From Chamaelirium japonicum (taxonomy: Eukaryota > Streptophyta > Magnoliopsida > Liliales > Melanthiaceae): 64,000 nt of DNA. Shown piece after piece: positions 24,140 through 35,400 of this stretch; positions within the stretch are counted from its first letter, which is position 1; every line of letters starts with the position of its first letter. The notes beneath the pieces were generated by a model that searched no databases, was not told the DNA's origin, and saw only the letters and a program-made list of their open reading frames with translations. Where the stretch lies: contig CANTAL010000022.1 in NCBI GenBank assembly GCA_947650365.1, forward strand, positions 401,759 through 465,758. The letters are read 5' to 3'. A program made the translations under genes and the position numbers.

Positions 24140-26395
24140 TGTTGAGATATGGCTCGACAGTACTAGAGGTCGTGCATACGACCTAGATGGTTCGTGCGTG
24201 CGACCCGGCCCTCCGGAAAAGTCGACGTGTCTGTTGGATAAAAAGGCGAGCGTCTGTCCTCAGGTGGTCGTGCGCACGACTCCTTCAGCGAAAGACGAGA
24301 CCAGCCTATAGGCGGTACTCGTGTGCACGACTTGCTAAGTCGTGCGCATGACTGTACCTGACAAGCACGGGCCTAACCCAAGTCAAGCACGATTTGACTT
24401 TCTGGGCTGTTTTGAGGGGGCCGGATTTCGGGATTAAGCTTATGTAACCTATTCCCTTGATATATAAAGGGGTCTAGGGTTTTGGAGATTGAATTGCATT
24501 GAAGATGAACCTTTGACAGAGGCTTAGAGAGGCTTTGGAGAAGGAGGTGCTCTCGGTGAAGGGAGTTCATCTCGTTGGAGTTGGGCGTTGCTTGTAACTC
24601 CGTTTCGTTCTTTGTTCTAATAGATCTTCGATCGTCTTCGCCCGTGGTTTTTTCCGCAAGGTAGGGTTTCCATGTAAATCTCTCTCGACTCTCTGTAATT
24701 GCTTTGTGGTTATTTTCATCTTACTTTACTATTTCTCTATTTGTGTTGGATTGCTTGTTCCGTATCGATTCGTCGAAAAATCATCTTATGCAATTGATCT
24801 ATGCTGACTCACGTGGTCGGAATGATTCGATATCTGATTGTTCATCTGGTATCATCTAGGAGGATCCATATATAACAAATTGATATCAAAGCTTGACTCA
24901 TCGTTCTTGATCAATTGTCATGGCAACCAACTTATCGAAGGTATCGAATATCAAGATTGACGTAGAGAAATTTGATGAGAAGTATAACTTCGCCTTATGG
25001 CAAGTTGGCATCAGAGATCTGTTGATTCAACAAGGTCTTCACAAAGCTCTGTATGGTTCGAAGGCAAAGCCTGCAAATATGTCTGCGTATGATTGGAAAG
25101 AGTTTGATCTTCATACCTATAGCCCAATCCAATCTTGTCTGGGAAGAAGATTAAGTTTATTGTCATGTATGAAAGTTTCACAACGACGATCTGGATAAAA
25201 CTTGAAAGCCGGTACATGATGAAGTATCTTACAAATCGGTTGTTCTTGAAGCAGCAACTTTATATATTTCGCATAAAGGAATATACTTTTATCCACCAGC
25301 ACCTCAATGAAATCAGTCGGATCACATCTGAATTATTAAATAACGAAGTAGACATCAAAAAGGAAGACAAAGCGCTTATCCTTCGCTTTTTTACCGGAGC
25401 GATTCGAGCACCTTGTTACGATAATATTCTATAGGAAGGAGACCATTGAACTAAAAGAAGTCAAGTCCATCCAATGATTTCATAAAGAAGCTCTCGGTTA
25501 CGAAGTCACAAACAGAGAGTAGTTTTGGCATATTTGTGGAGAGAGGAAGGTCAGAGATCAAAGGCTCTTCCAAGAGAAAGTCTAGATCTAAGCATAGTAA
25601 TAAAGTTCGGCTTTTTTAAAAAAAAAATGCGTTTAAAACGTGACTTAATGGGTAACCGATTTGTTACCGTTTTTTTTTTTCGATTTTTACAGGTTACTAA
25701 ATTTCATCGTTTTTTTATTAAAAAAAGGTTGAAAAAAAGATGAGCGTCTGTCCCTAGGTGGTCACTGGTCGTGCACATGACTGTAGGGTCATGCGCACGA
25801 CCTGAAGCTCGACAATCCCGGCGCATCCTTCAGCGAAAGACAAGACCAGCCTATAGGCGGTTGTGGGCGCACGACTGTGCCTGACAAGCATTGGTCAGCC
25901 CAAGTCAAGCACGATTTGATATTCCTGTTTTGGCTGTTTTGAAGGGGATTTCGAGATTAAACCTATGTAATCTATTCCCTTGATATATAAAGGAGTGTAG
26001 GATTTTGGGGATTGAATTGCATTAAAGATGAACCTTTGAGGGAGGCTTGGAGAAGGTTTGGAGGAGAAGGAGGTGCTCTCGACGAAGGGAGTTCATCTCG
26101 TTGGAGTTTGGCGTTACTTGTAACTCCGTTTCGTTCTTTGTTCTAGTGAATCGTCTGATTGTCTTCGCTCGTGGTTTTTTCCGCAAGGGTTTCCACGTAA
26201 ATCACTCGACTCTCTATCTGAGATTGCTTTGTAGTTTTTTTCTTGCTTTACTATTACGATGTTTGTATTGGATTGCTTGTTCCGTATCGATTCGTCAGAT
26301 AATCATCTTGTGCAATTGATCTATGTTGACCCACGTGGTCGAAACGATTCGGTATCGGATTGCTCATCTGGTATCGTCTAGGAGGATCTGCAACA
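24140..26395 (+). mobile_element. Ty1/copia deletion derivative with target duplication
   Basis: 5' LTR 24140-24877 (TGTTGAGATATGG...ATATATAACA), then a tRNA-iMet-type primer site (TTGATATCAAAGCTTGA, 24880-24896), a gag remnant, and a 3' LTR ending GGAGGATCTGCAACA at 26395. TGTGC flanks the whole (24135-24139 and 26396-26400). The 3' LTR aligns with the 5' LTR only from about 25726, so its first ~90 bp and all of pol are missing. At 2256 bp it is a non-autonomous relic. The U3 carries several GTCGTGCGCACGAC-type palindromes. Confidence 0.88.
24920..25600 (+). pseudogene. Ty1/copia gag remnant
   Basis: The first frame (24920-25120) reads VEKFDEKYNFALWQVGIRDL and LIQQGLHKALYG, the N-terminal gag signature. 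It continues after a frameshift in a second frame (25150-25434) with IWIKLESRYMMKYLTNRLFL and the YIFRIKEYTFIHQHLNEI block. A stop follows, then basic residues (SKRKSRSKHSNK) near 25570-25605 that normally precede the zinc knuckle. The knuckle, protease, integrase and RT are absent. Confidence 0.82.
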
Positions 26396-26399
26396 TGTG

Positions 26400-26640
26400 C
26401 CACATGTGATGGGAGCTAGTACGTGAATGGTCACTTATATCGCTCTAAGAGATGTAACAATAGCGATAACTATAAAGTACCACCTGATCTTATTTGTTTG
26501 TATTCAGCAGTAAAATAGACTGTAAATTTATTTTACTTTACATAAACATGTTTGCTTCCACCAATAAAGTAAGCTGGTTATTTATTTCACTTTACATTAC
26601 CTGTTTAAATTCAACATGTTTTTGAAAAGTAATTTTTCTT
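26400..26640. other. Short intergenic stretch
   Basis: Two copies of an 'AAGTAARCTG...TTTACTTTACATWA' unit at 26509-26600 form a short degenerate repeat. Nothing else is seen. Confidence 0.35.
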
Positions 26641-26701
26641 TCTTTTTTTGAGAATCCCTTGGGAAGGGGCCCCAAGGGGGCTAGGCATGAACCCCGACTG
26701 G
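26633..26701 (-). mobile_element. Ultra-short poly(A) retroposon, second copy
   Basis: On the minus strand, CCAGTCGGGGTTCATGCC... runs to GGGATTCTC and an A-rich tail (T run 26633-26649). The body length and 5' limit match the copy at 15914-15980. Flanks TTTTTGAAAAGTAA (26619-26632) and TTTATTGAAAGCAA (26702-26715) are a plausible decayed target duplication. Confidence 0.5.
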
Positions 26702-26799
26702 TTTATTGAAAGCAAAACACTACTGCAGACCAGAAGGATCCTGGGAGTAGAAGAGACCCCTAGGGTAGATTGGAGCCTCACCTTAGCAGCAGCTGCAAT

Positions 26800-27240
26800 C
26801 CATGACCCGACCCGACAACCTGACCTGAAATGAATATTGTATTTGGCCTAAACGGGTTCGGGTCATAAATGGGTTGACCCAACTAATCCGTTTATTTAAT
26901 GGGTTGGTTTTGGGTTTATACTTGTGACCCAACTTGACCCGCTTAATAAATGGGTCGTGTCAACCCATCAACAACCAGACCCAACTCGATCAAACCCGGC
27001 CCAACCCGACCTGACCATACCCAACTCGACCAATTTGCATGGGTTATGTTGAGCCAACCCCAGCGGACCCGACCCGATCCGTTTATTAAACGGATCAGAT
27101 AGAGTCAACCCATTTATTAGACAGGTCGGGTTTAGGTTTAAGTTTTTGACCCGTTTATTAAATAGGTCGGGTTCAGGTTGGGTGTTTTGCCCTTGTACCT
27201 ATGCCTCAGCCTGACCCAAACCCGACCCATTGCCACCCAT
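26800..27240. repeat. GACCCG/CGGGTC-rich hAT-like repeat
   Basis: At least fifteen ACCCGACC or GGTCGGGT motifs in both orientations, with TTTATTAAACGG units between, end in ACCCGACCCATTGCCACCC. This composition is typical of plant hAT-derived MITEs. The left terminus is not clear. Confidence 0.45.
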
Positions 27241-27800
27241 AGAGGGAGCCCATGGTAACCGCCGCTTAAGTAGGTTAACTTGCTCAGAATCTTATCATGG
27301 AGGTGGACTTGGCTGAGGATCTCGAGAGCAATTGTCCCTTGAGGTTGAGGGGAACGGCCGACGCGAAGCGAGGGCGCCAAAATGTGGCCCCTTGACTGAG
27401 CGAGCACCGGTATCTAGAAGAAGCGTTGATGTCCGTGGCCAAGGCAAAAAGATCTGGAAAGACGGCTCGTAGTGGGGCCTCACCAATCCAAGTGTCGAGC
27501 CAGAATCTAGTATCCTTCCTGTTCCGCACCACAATTCTGTTACCACACTTGAAGCGCTCACCAGCCCGCACGACTCCTCTCCAGAAAGGGGAGACCTCGT
27601 CTGTTCTTCTGCTCCTGACCTAGGTGCGGGAGAACCGATGGGAGTAGCTGCCTCTGATGATGCTAGCCCACTTATCTTCCGAGCCGCATTGCAATCTCCA
27701 CCACCACTTCCCAAACAATGCAATGTTGAAGTCTAGGAGGTCGTTGACCCCCAACCCGCCTTGGTCTCTGGACTTGCAAACTCTCCCCCACCTCATGAGC
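27241..27800 (-). pseudogene. LINE C-terminal fragment
   Basis: Minus-strand reading from about 27790 gives KSRDQGGLGVNDLLDFNIAL and FGKWWWRLQ, then, in frame 27571-27284, NRIVVRNRKDTRFWLDTWIG followed by FPDLFALAT. These are the conserved blocks between RT and the zinc-binding end of plant LINE ORF2. At least one frameshift separates the segments. Confidence 0.8.
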
Positions 27801-28079
27801 AGATGGAAGCCAATTTTTCTATCACATTAATCAAGGAAGATATAGGGCTCCTCTTTTCATCTCAAACCGGTCATCCAATATTTTCTTGCAATCCAAGGGC
27901 CTTCAGATGGCCATATAGTTCAGGCATTTTGAACATAAAGTATGTATTGCTTATAAAACAACAAATTCCGAACATCTAACAAAGCATCACATGAACTGAT
28001 CAGACAAACACTTCCAATCTAAATATGAATGATGAAGGGAATGGAACCATTACAGAGGGAATGGTTCCATTCCCTCTCT

Positions 28080-28331
28080 AACAGCACGAGCTTTTACATG
28101 AGTTGGCTAGTTAACATAAACTCAGAGCAGGAGGTTCTGTGTTCAAATCCCTTAAGGTACATTTAAACCTTTGTTCTCCTATATTCTTCCACAGTTGTTT
28201 GTGCTCGTGTATTTCCGAGGTGTTTGTTCCCGTGCAGGAAACCGCACGTGCAGGGGTGTTAAACCCTTTGATATACATTGTTGACCACGTCTATAACAGC
28301 TCGAGCTTTTAGATGAGCGGGTTAGTTAACA
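28080..28331 (+). mobile_element. TRIM remnant (miniature LTR retrotransposon)
   Basis: The 3' LTR (28257-28331) starts TGTTAAACCC and ends GGGTTAGTTAACA. A 5'-truncated first LTR ends at 28116 with GGCTAGTTAACA, sharing the preceding CGAGCTTTTA.ATGAG block. Directly after it comes TAAACTCAGAGCAGGAGGTT, a decayed tRNA-Met-type primer site. GCAGGGG just before 28257 can serve as the polypurine tract. The internal part is about 140 bp and has no coding capacity. Confidence 0.65.
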
Positions 28332-29438
28332 AACCAAAATCGAATCAGTTCTGTCAATTAGAAATCCAAACCAAACTAATTTGTGCATAAATTGGAACCA
28401 AATTGACCCGGATTAAAATTGGGTTGCTAGGGTTGCTTCGGTTCGTTTCTCGGGCTGGCAACGTACTCATGAATTTAACGTGGAAGTTCGAAATAGAAAG
28501 GTGGTTGTTGCTGAAACATCCTAAAGCTTCCTTAAATCTGGCTTGACCCTCTTTTTTCCTCCGCAGAGACCAAAGAGAGAAGAGAAGGGTCCATGATGGT
28601 CTGGGTCCACCTTGTTTAGGCATCCCTCTACCAGTCGGTGTAGGCAGGATTCGGTCTCGGGTCTCTGATAGACTGATACAACCACCAAGAGGCTTTACCA
28701 ACAAACCTAGCATGGCTGACCATAGGATTGGATAATCCTAAAGGTCAGCCACGAGAGAGGCAACAGAGAGAAGAAAGAGGCGGTTCCTACTAGAGATCCA
28801 ACCAAAAAGTTGGAGGATCTCTGCTGTGAGCTGTGGTTGAGATTCTTGCCAGGCTTTACAGCGCACCCAAACGTCAAAATATTTTTTGACATCGAACTTC
28901 CACCAATGTTGGAGGATCTCGGAGGTCAAATCGGTTGCAGGTTTGTCTGCAGGCCGGCCACCCATCATGTATGGCATTGGCCACAGGGTGAACATCATCA
29001 TTGGGCTCTGACTGTCCCTCGCAGAGGCACAGCACAGCAACCTTCAATCATACATAACAGCTAAATATAAGAAGGAAACCTTAAGTGTGTGATTTATGGA
29101 ACATATGAAAAGGATAGCCCTAGAGAAAAGTGAGATTTACCGATGTATAAAGAAGCAACCGATAACAATGCTAAGAAAAACCAACAGGAATCCCTTCAAA
29201 GAGAAACACCGAGAACAATGCTACGAAAAAACAACAGAAATTCGTTCAAAGAGAAACAACGACCAAGTGTCTTTCAACTAGAAATGGAGCAATCTTGATG
29301 AGATCTTGTAAATGTAACAGAGGTAATATGCAACAGACTCAATACCATTATTAAAAATCTAGTAAAGAAATATTCACCCTTGTAGGAACCAATAAGTTCA
29401 GCCCATTTCCAAGCAGATATCACTTGCCTCCATTGGAA
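28332..29438. other. 3' flank of the LEA_2-type gene
   Basis: This contains the unplaced 3' UTR of the minus-strand gene and otherwise no recognised feature. A 100-codon minus-strand frame (29040-28738) shows no domain. A 46-bp unit (CAACAGGAATCCCTTCAAAG / CAACAGAAATTCGTTCAAAG) is repeated at 29187-29260. Confidence 0.35.
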
Positions 29439-32400
29439 TCACTGAACAAAAAAGACAGGTTAGCATATAATAAGCTATGGCGGATCAAGACATCATTGGT
29501 TATTCCACGATAGAATGGAAACAAGACCTCGGGGTAGCAATCTTGACGAACGACGGTCTGGTTTCCCGGATTTACATTGACCACACAAGAAACACCTCCC
29601 TGTGAAATAAAAGGAAAAAAGTTAGATTTAAGCGAGGCCAACACATAACTTCATGGATTTGCTTCACCTCCGGCAAGTGCGAGCACCATAATTTTTTCTT
29701 GCCCTCTCTCTGTTCTATATCTAGCCAGATGGTTCTTGGTAGGCCAATCCACATTCCCCTCCCAGACCCAAGATGGTGATAGAGCTCTACTTCATCAATG
29801 AGATAGCAAATGATTACACAACTTCCATAGATAGGTTGTGCTTGTGACCTCTCCAGCAGGCTCGGCTGAGGAGGTCCATCCCAGAATCTTTTAGCTCAAG
29901 AAGAATTGTTGGGATTTGCTTTGGAAGGTTACTTTGGACAGCGAGGGTGAGTTAATGGTCAATTTCCCTTCCTGTGAGGTAGCCGACGACACTACCCACC
30001 TCAACTAGATCCACCTTCGACGCTTCTTTATATGTTTTGTTTAATGTTTCATTTAATAGTAATATGTGACAAGATCGCTTTCAAACTGGTAAGTAATTAA
30101 CAATAGTTTTGGTAAGAGCTTCTTTTAGAATCTAATAAGCTCGAATTAACTATAGTTTTTGGCAATACATAGGATGAAGAATTTAGAGGCTAAAAAGTTA
30201 TTTCAAAAGATTTGGTGAGAAATACAAGTTGGCCATCCAAGAAAGTCCTCTTTCTCCCTTCAGAGAGGCTATCTCGATAGATTTATTGTTTAGAAATCGT
30301 ACTGACTTTTCAGCTGAAATGCAGAAGATTTTTGGCATTGCTAAGTACTGATTTGGGGCAGTTTTACGGCTATTTCAAGCATTTCAGAATTAGTTTTGGT
30401 CGATTTTTGTTTTGACTTGTCCCGGAATTAATCTTCTTAAATCTAAAGTACTTTTGTATGTGCCAGTTAGTTTCAGAAGTTTCAAATAGTTTTTGGTCAG
30501 TTTCAACTAGTTCAGTGGCAACTTTCTTTGTCTTAAAAAGTAAAAACAATTCTATACTTAGGCCAGTTCAGTGGAACCTTTCGATTCCGGTTGTTTCCTT
30601 ATGATTCTTAACCAAGTAAAACCATGTTAAAGACTAAGGTTTAAACCATGGAGATATAGGTATGCGATAATGAGTATAAATGTTTTGCTTTCTAGATTTG
30701 TAAGGGTCGTACATGGACCAGTTTTTGTCTTATCAGTGACAAGCTTAACTAAAAAACTTCACAAGGGGAAGTCTTCTATAGTTCAATTTTGTTTTGGGAA
30801 ATTATATTAGGATGGTTCATTTGGTTCTTTTTTGTCCTATTTTCTTTCTAGTACTTCATTTCCTCCTCTTCTTTGGCTTCTTCCTCTTATATTTCATGGA
30901 TACTTCACTTTCTAGGAAGTATGAAGTACCAAGACTTTAAGATACTCGGACATGACACTACATGGCATAACACCCTAGGTTCTCTGAACTTCTGAATTGC
31001 CACATACATCAGCTAAAAGAATTCAAGTTAGGCATAGAAATTTGGAGTCAAAGTGAAGCCGCTTCAACTCTCAATCAAACGAGGTGCAGCGTTTAATAAG
31101 AATGTCTCAATATTTCCAATGTCACAAGTTTGTCTTCTTTTATTCAATACAATATAATTTCAACATATATATTTGCATTATACATGCACTTCTTTATTTG
31201 TTCGCTCAAACAGAACTTACCTGATTAGGAATTATTCGAGGTTGAAGTGCCAAATATTTTGAAAACACCTTGACACTTGACACCCTTGGCAAGAATCATG
31301 CTAACCAACAAAAGACACTTAGAAAATGAACTTTCACCCTTGCATCTAAAATCTAGTTCCCAAAAATTCCGACCGTTGAAGGGGTAGATTAGAACACGAT
31401 GCCTCCTTTATATCCCTTACCTCTTTGGTTTTGTTGATATACCAGTAATCACAGCTTAAAATTCCATCAAAGCGTTCTTTCATTTCATATGTGACAAAAC
31501 CCGGAGTGCTCCAAAAGGCCAACCATATGGAGAGAGAAGAGCACAACGGGTATATGAAGACAATGATCTCCGCTCCCATTACCGATGAGGAACTAACCGC
31601 TCAACACTCGCCCGCACGCAAAGCGTGTTTCAACAGGGACCTACCGGCACATGGAGAGAGGCGTTAGCAGGTGCGGCAAGGCCACTCGGGAGACACTCCC
31701 GGAGCGAGCCCAACTCTGACACCATGTAATACCCGGAGTGCTCCAAAAGGTCGACCTTATAGAGAGAGGAGAGCACAACAGGTATATGAAGACAATGATC
31801 TCTGCTCCCATTACCGATGTGGGACTAACCACTCAACACATTTCATAAATTCCTCTACAATCAACTAACTTTCTTATCCTAGGAGCCTCATGCCATAGTT
31901 AATTTGACCATAGTAGCCATCTAAATTGAGTTCCATCTCGGATCTTCCAAAATGCAAATTAGAAATCAAGCATGCAAAAACATCATCTCATATTGGCACT
32001 ATTTCATCACTCGTGAAACCAAACTACTAGACTTAATATCATACATAAACATCTTCTATTGCAAAATATACGGTGCTCTAGATTCTAGATGACCTTATTG
32101 CTCAATAAAGATCCAACGAATTTCAGTAAAAATAATCACATAGGATTTTGATATCTTGTCATGCCAAAAGTGATTGACCCAAAGAGTTGCATTCAATGTT
32201 GTGTGATGTGCGATCACACAACTCAGACTGAGGTGATCGCATATGTGATTGTGTGATCACGCGTCCTTGTTATGTGTTTTTTATTAAAAATAAAAATAAA
32301 AAACAACTCAAAAAATCTATAAAAAAACAAATCTTAAAAATATAATTAGAAGATTTTAGAACTCAAAAAAATGGAGAATATCATATTTATTGGGTGGGGG

Positions 32401-35400
32401 TTAGGCTATGATCCTAACCAATATATTAGAAAAACAATCTGGCCACACAGGCACAGGAAATTGTGCGACCGCAGAACCACACAACTCCATTGAGCGGCCG
32501 CACAACTCCATTTTGCGGCCGTATAGTCTCCTATACACATATGCAATGTTGGCACCACACAAATATTGTTCTATTTTCTCAAATGCGATCGCACAATCGC
32601 CTATGCGGTCTTGACAACACTGGGCAAAAGAGTCATGGAGGATTGTTTCGATTATTTCTCTCGAGAATTTCCTAGCAATTTGCTTGTGTTTTTACAATCA
32701 TTGTTGTAGAATGGAGGTCCCGACAATCAACACTACAAAAAATGCCACGTCGGAAGTAGAAACAAAACAACAAGATATAGTAAAGAATAGCATAGGCTCC
32801 ACACATATTAACAATATCGAAGATAAGACAACTCTCAACATGAAACCAATCCATCCCTCTTTCAGAAGGTTGTCATGGTCAGGATCTCGTCCAATTGTGC
32901 CATCCAACAGAAGTTGTAACACGGAAAATATAGGTGATTAAATATTTTGAGACACCTTGACACTTGGCACCTTAACTTTATATGACTTTGGAACGCACTG
33001 CAGAAATTGCAAAACAACAATTATGGCAAGTCTTTAAATTACTGTATACATGTTTTTTGTTGGTTTCCTAAGTTTCTTGTTGAGTTGCATTGTCATTATT
33101 AAGATTCAACATTATTGCTTGAAACTGTATATAAACCTTGCTTGACTAAGATAATTTGGGTTAAAATTCTGCAGATTTCCGTAGTACATCTTCAGAAATT
33201 TGCCAACGAATCTGCAAGACAGCAAAGATATTGTTTGCAGTCTTCATCTTCAATGACTTCTTTTAAACCTAAAACCCTAACTTGATGGACCCTAGTCAAT
33301 AGGGTTACATCACTCAATGCACTCATCCTTCAACAGGGTTTTTCTTAGAGGGGTTGATTGCTCAAAACCCCCTCCCAAGGTACTAAATCTCGAGATATTT
33401 CACGATATATTTTGGTTATCTCTTCTACCGAAATGGAATAGTTCGAGAATATCCTGATATATTGGAAAATACAATGATACTTTGCGTATTTCTCGGAATA
33501 TCTCTTTTTTTCAGCTCTCGATATATTGCTCGATGTCGAGATTTTAAACCTTGCCCCCACCATTTAAATGACAAAACAGCAACCCACATTATCACTAATG
33601 TGCCGATTATGTTTTCTACCTCATTATGAGCCCTAGTCACTAGGGATCACATAAGAACATTGATTGTTAGTTTGTTACTAGTCTCTCTGAAGTCATTTTG
33701 CTCATCCTTTCATATGGTGTCACCTAGAGTGGTTGATTGCTTAGAACCTCGTGATTAAATGAAGAGCCAGCAGTCTGTGAGCCCCATCGCAATTGCAATG
33801 CAGCTAAAGTCTAGTAAAGTTAGATTTCTAGTTTCTATTCTTTTATTGAATCTCCTTGCAGGAGACTTAATATCTCCTTGTCACTTTGGGACTTACCTAA
33901 GGTTCAAAATCTTGATTTTGACACTGCAAGATGTAGGAATATTGTGTGGAAATATTTATACAACATAGAAATAATGCAATGTTATAATGATGGAAATATT
34001 GACCAAGTATTTGATTTTTTTTCTATAAATTTGGGACAGTCATAATTTAGCCTAGATACACACTTTGAAACACATACATGTCTACACTGTCTAGGGTTGT
34101 GGATAATGCAAACTGGATTGCGAATTTGCGATGCACCAAAGCCAAGCTAAAGTTGGAATATTCTATGGTCTTTTTAAGAGATTTAAATAAGAAATTCAGC
34201 ACTAGTAAACGATCCCCAATCAGATTTTCATAATGAAATAACAATCTAAACTATGATAGCATGCATATAAGTTGACAGATAAAGAAGACAATCAAATAAA
34301 AAAAAATTATGACTCAAATAGAATTTACAAATAATAAGTTCAGTAATAATGTTATGCAAAGACAAAGAAAAACATCACTAATGTTCCAACGGTTATCAAG
34401 TCAAGCCAAGCCAAGCCTCTCAAAATGATATTGAACGAGTAACGATTGCAAATAAGATACATGACTATGAAGGTATTTAGGGAGATACCAATGGAAGATG
34501 GTGAATATATCTAAGTGCAAAAGGATAGTACTAAGGTAAGAAAACTCCTTTGTGGAAAAAAGCTCCATTGAAGAGATGAAGTGGAGAAGAGGTAGAAGGA
34601 ATCAAGGAAGATGTAGATGAGAAGCCAGAATAAATCAACGAGGAGGTGATGACGAACGAAGAAGCAACCTTCTCCACAATCTCACAAAGAGCATCAATCT
34701 CAATCTCCAAGCTTTTTTTCATGAGAGGTTGATCTCCCTTTTTTAGAAGATGGGGCTGCCATGATAGGGAATACAAGTGAAACAAATAAGGGAGAAGGAA
34801 GAATGGGTAGACGGTAGCAAGTAGAGCGTGCAGAGGAGTCCTCAGAGTGCATGTGTCAAAGGGAGAGAGAACAAGAGGCGCGAGACTTCGCGGAAGAAGT
34901 TGTACGGCGGAAAAAGGTCGTGGCTTCCTTGGTCATGTGAAAAGAAATAAGCGAGCTAGCCCGACTGTCTGAGTCGAGTGCGACAACCCTGCATCGTAGA
35001 TTACCAATATGCAAAAAGTTGTTACTAACTATCCGATCGTCCGATCTTCGCTTGGAGACAGGTGATGGAACCACAAAATAAATGCATACAAACTAAAGCA
35101 TAAAATAAAGATCAAATCATATATGTAGTGCGATTCAGCTACATCAATGGAGCTCCACATAGCATGCATTTTTATGTAATGGAGATGCATAACAATCTGA
35201 GTCGGGTGCGACAACCATGCATCGTAGATTAGCAATATGCAAAAAGTTGTTACTAACTATCCGATCGTCCGATCTTCGCTTGGAGACAGGTGATGGAACC
35301 ACAAAATAAATGCATACAAACTAAAGCATAAAATAAAGATCAAATCATATATGTAGTGCGATCCAGCTACATCAATGGAGCTCCACATAGCATGCATTTT

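Noticed and set aside
28080..28200. tRNA-like GGTTCTGTGTTCAAATCCC
   Set aside because: It resembles a T arm but no acceptor or anticodon stem folds around it; it lies in the primer-site region of a TRIM.
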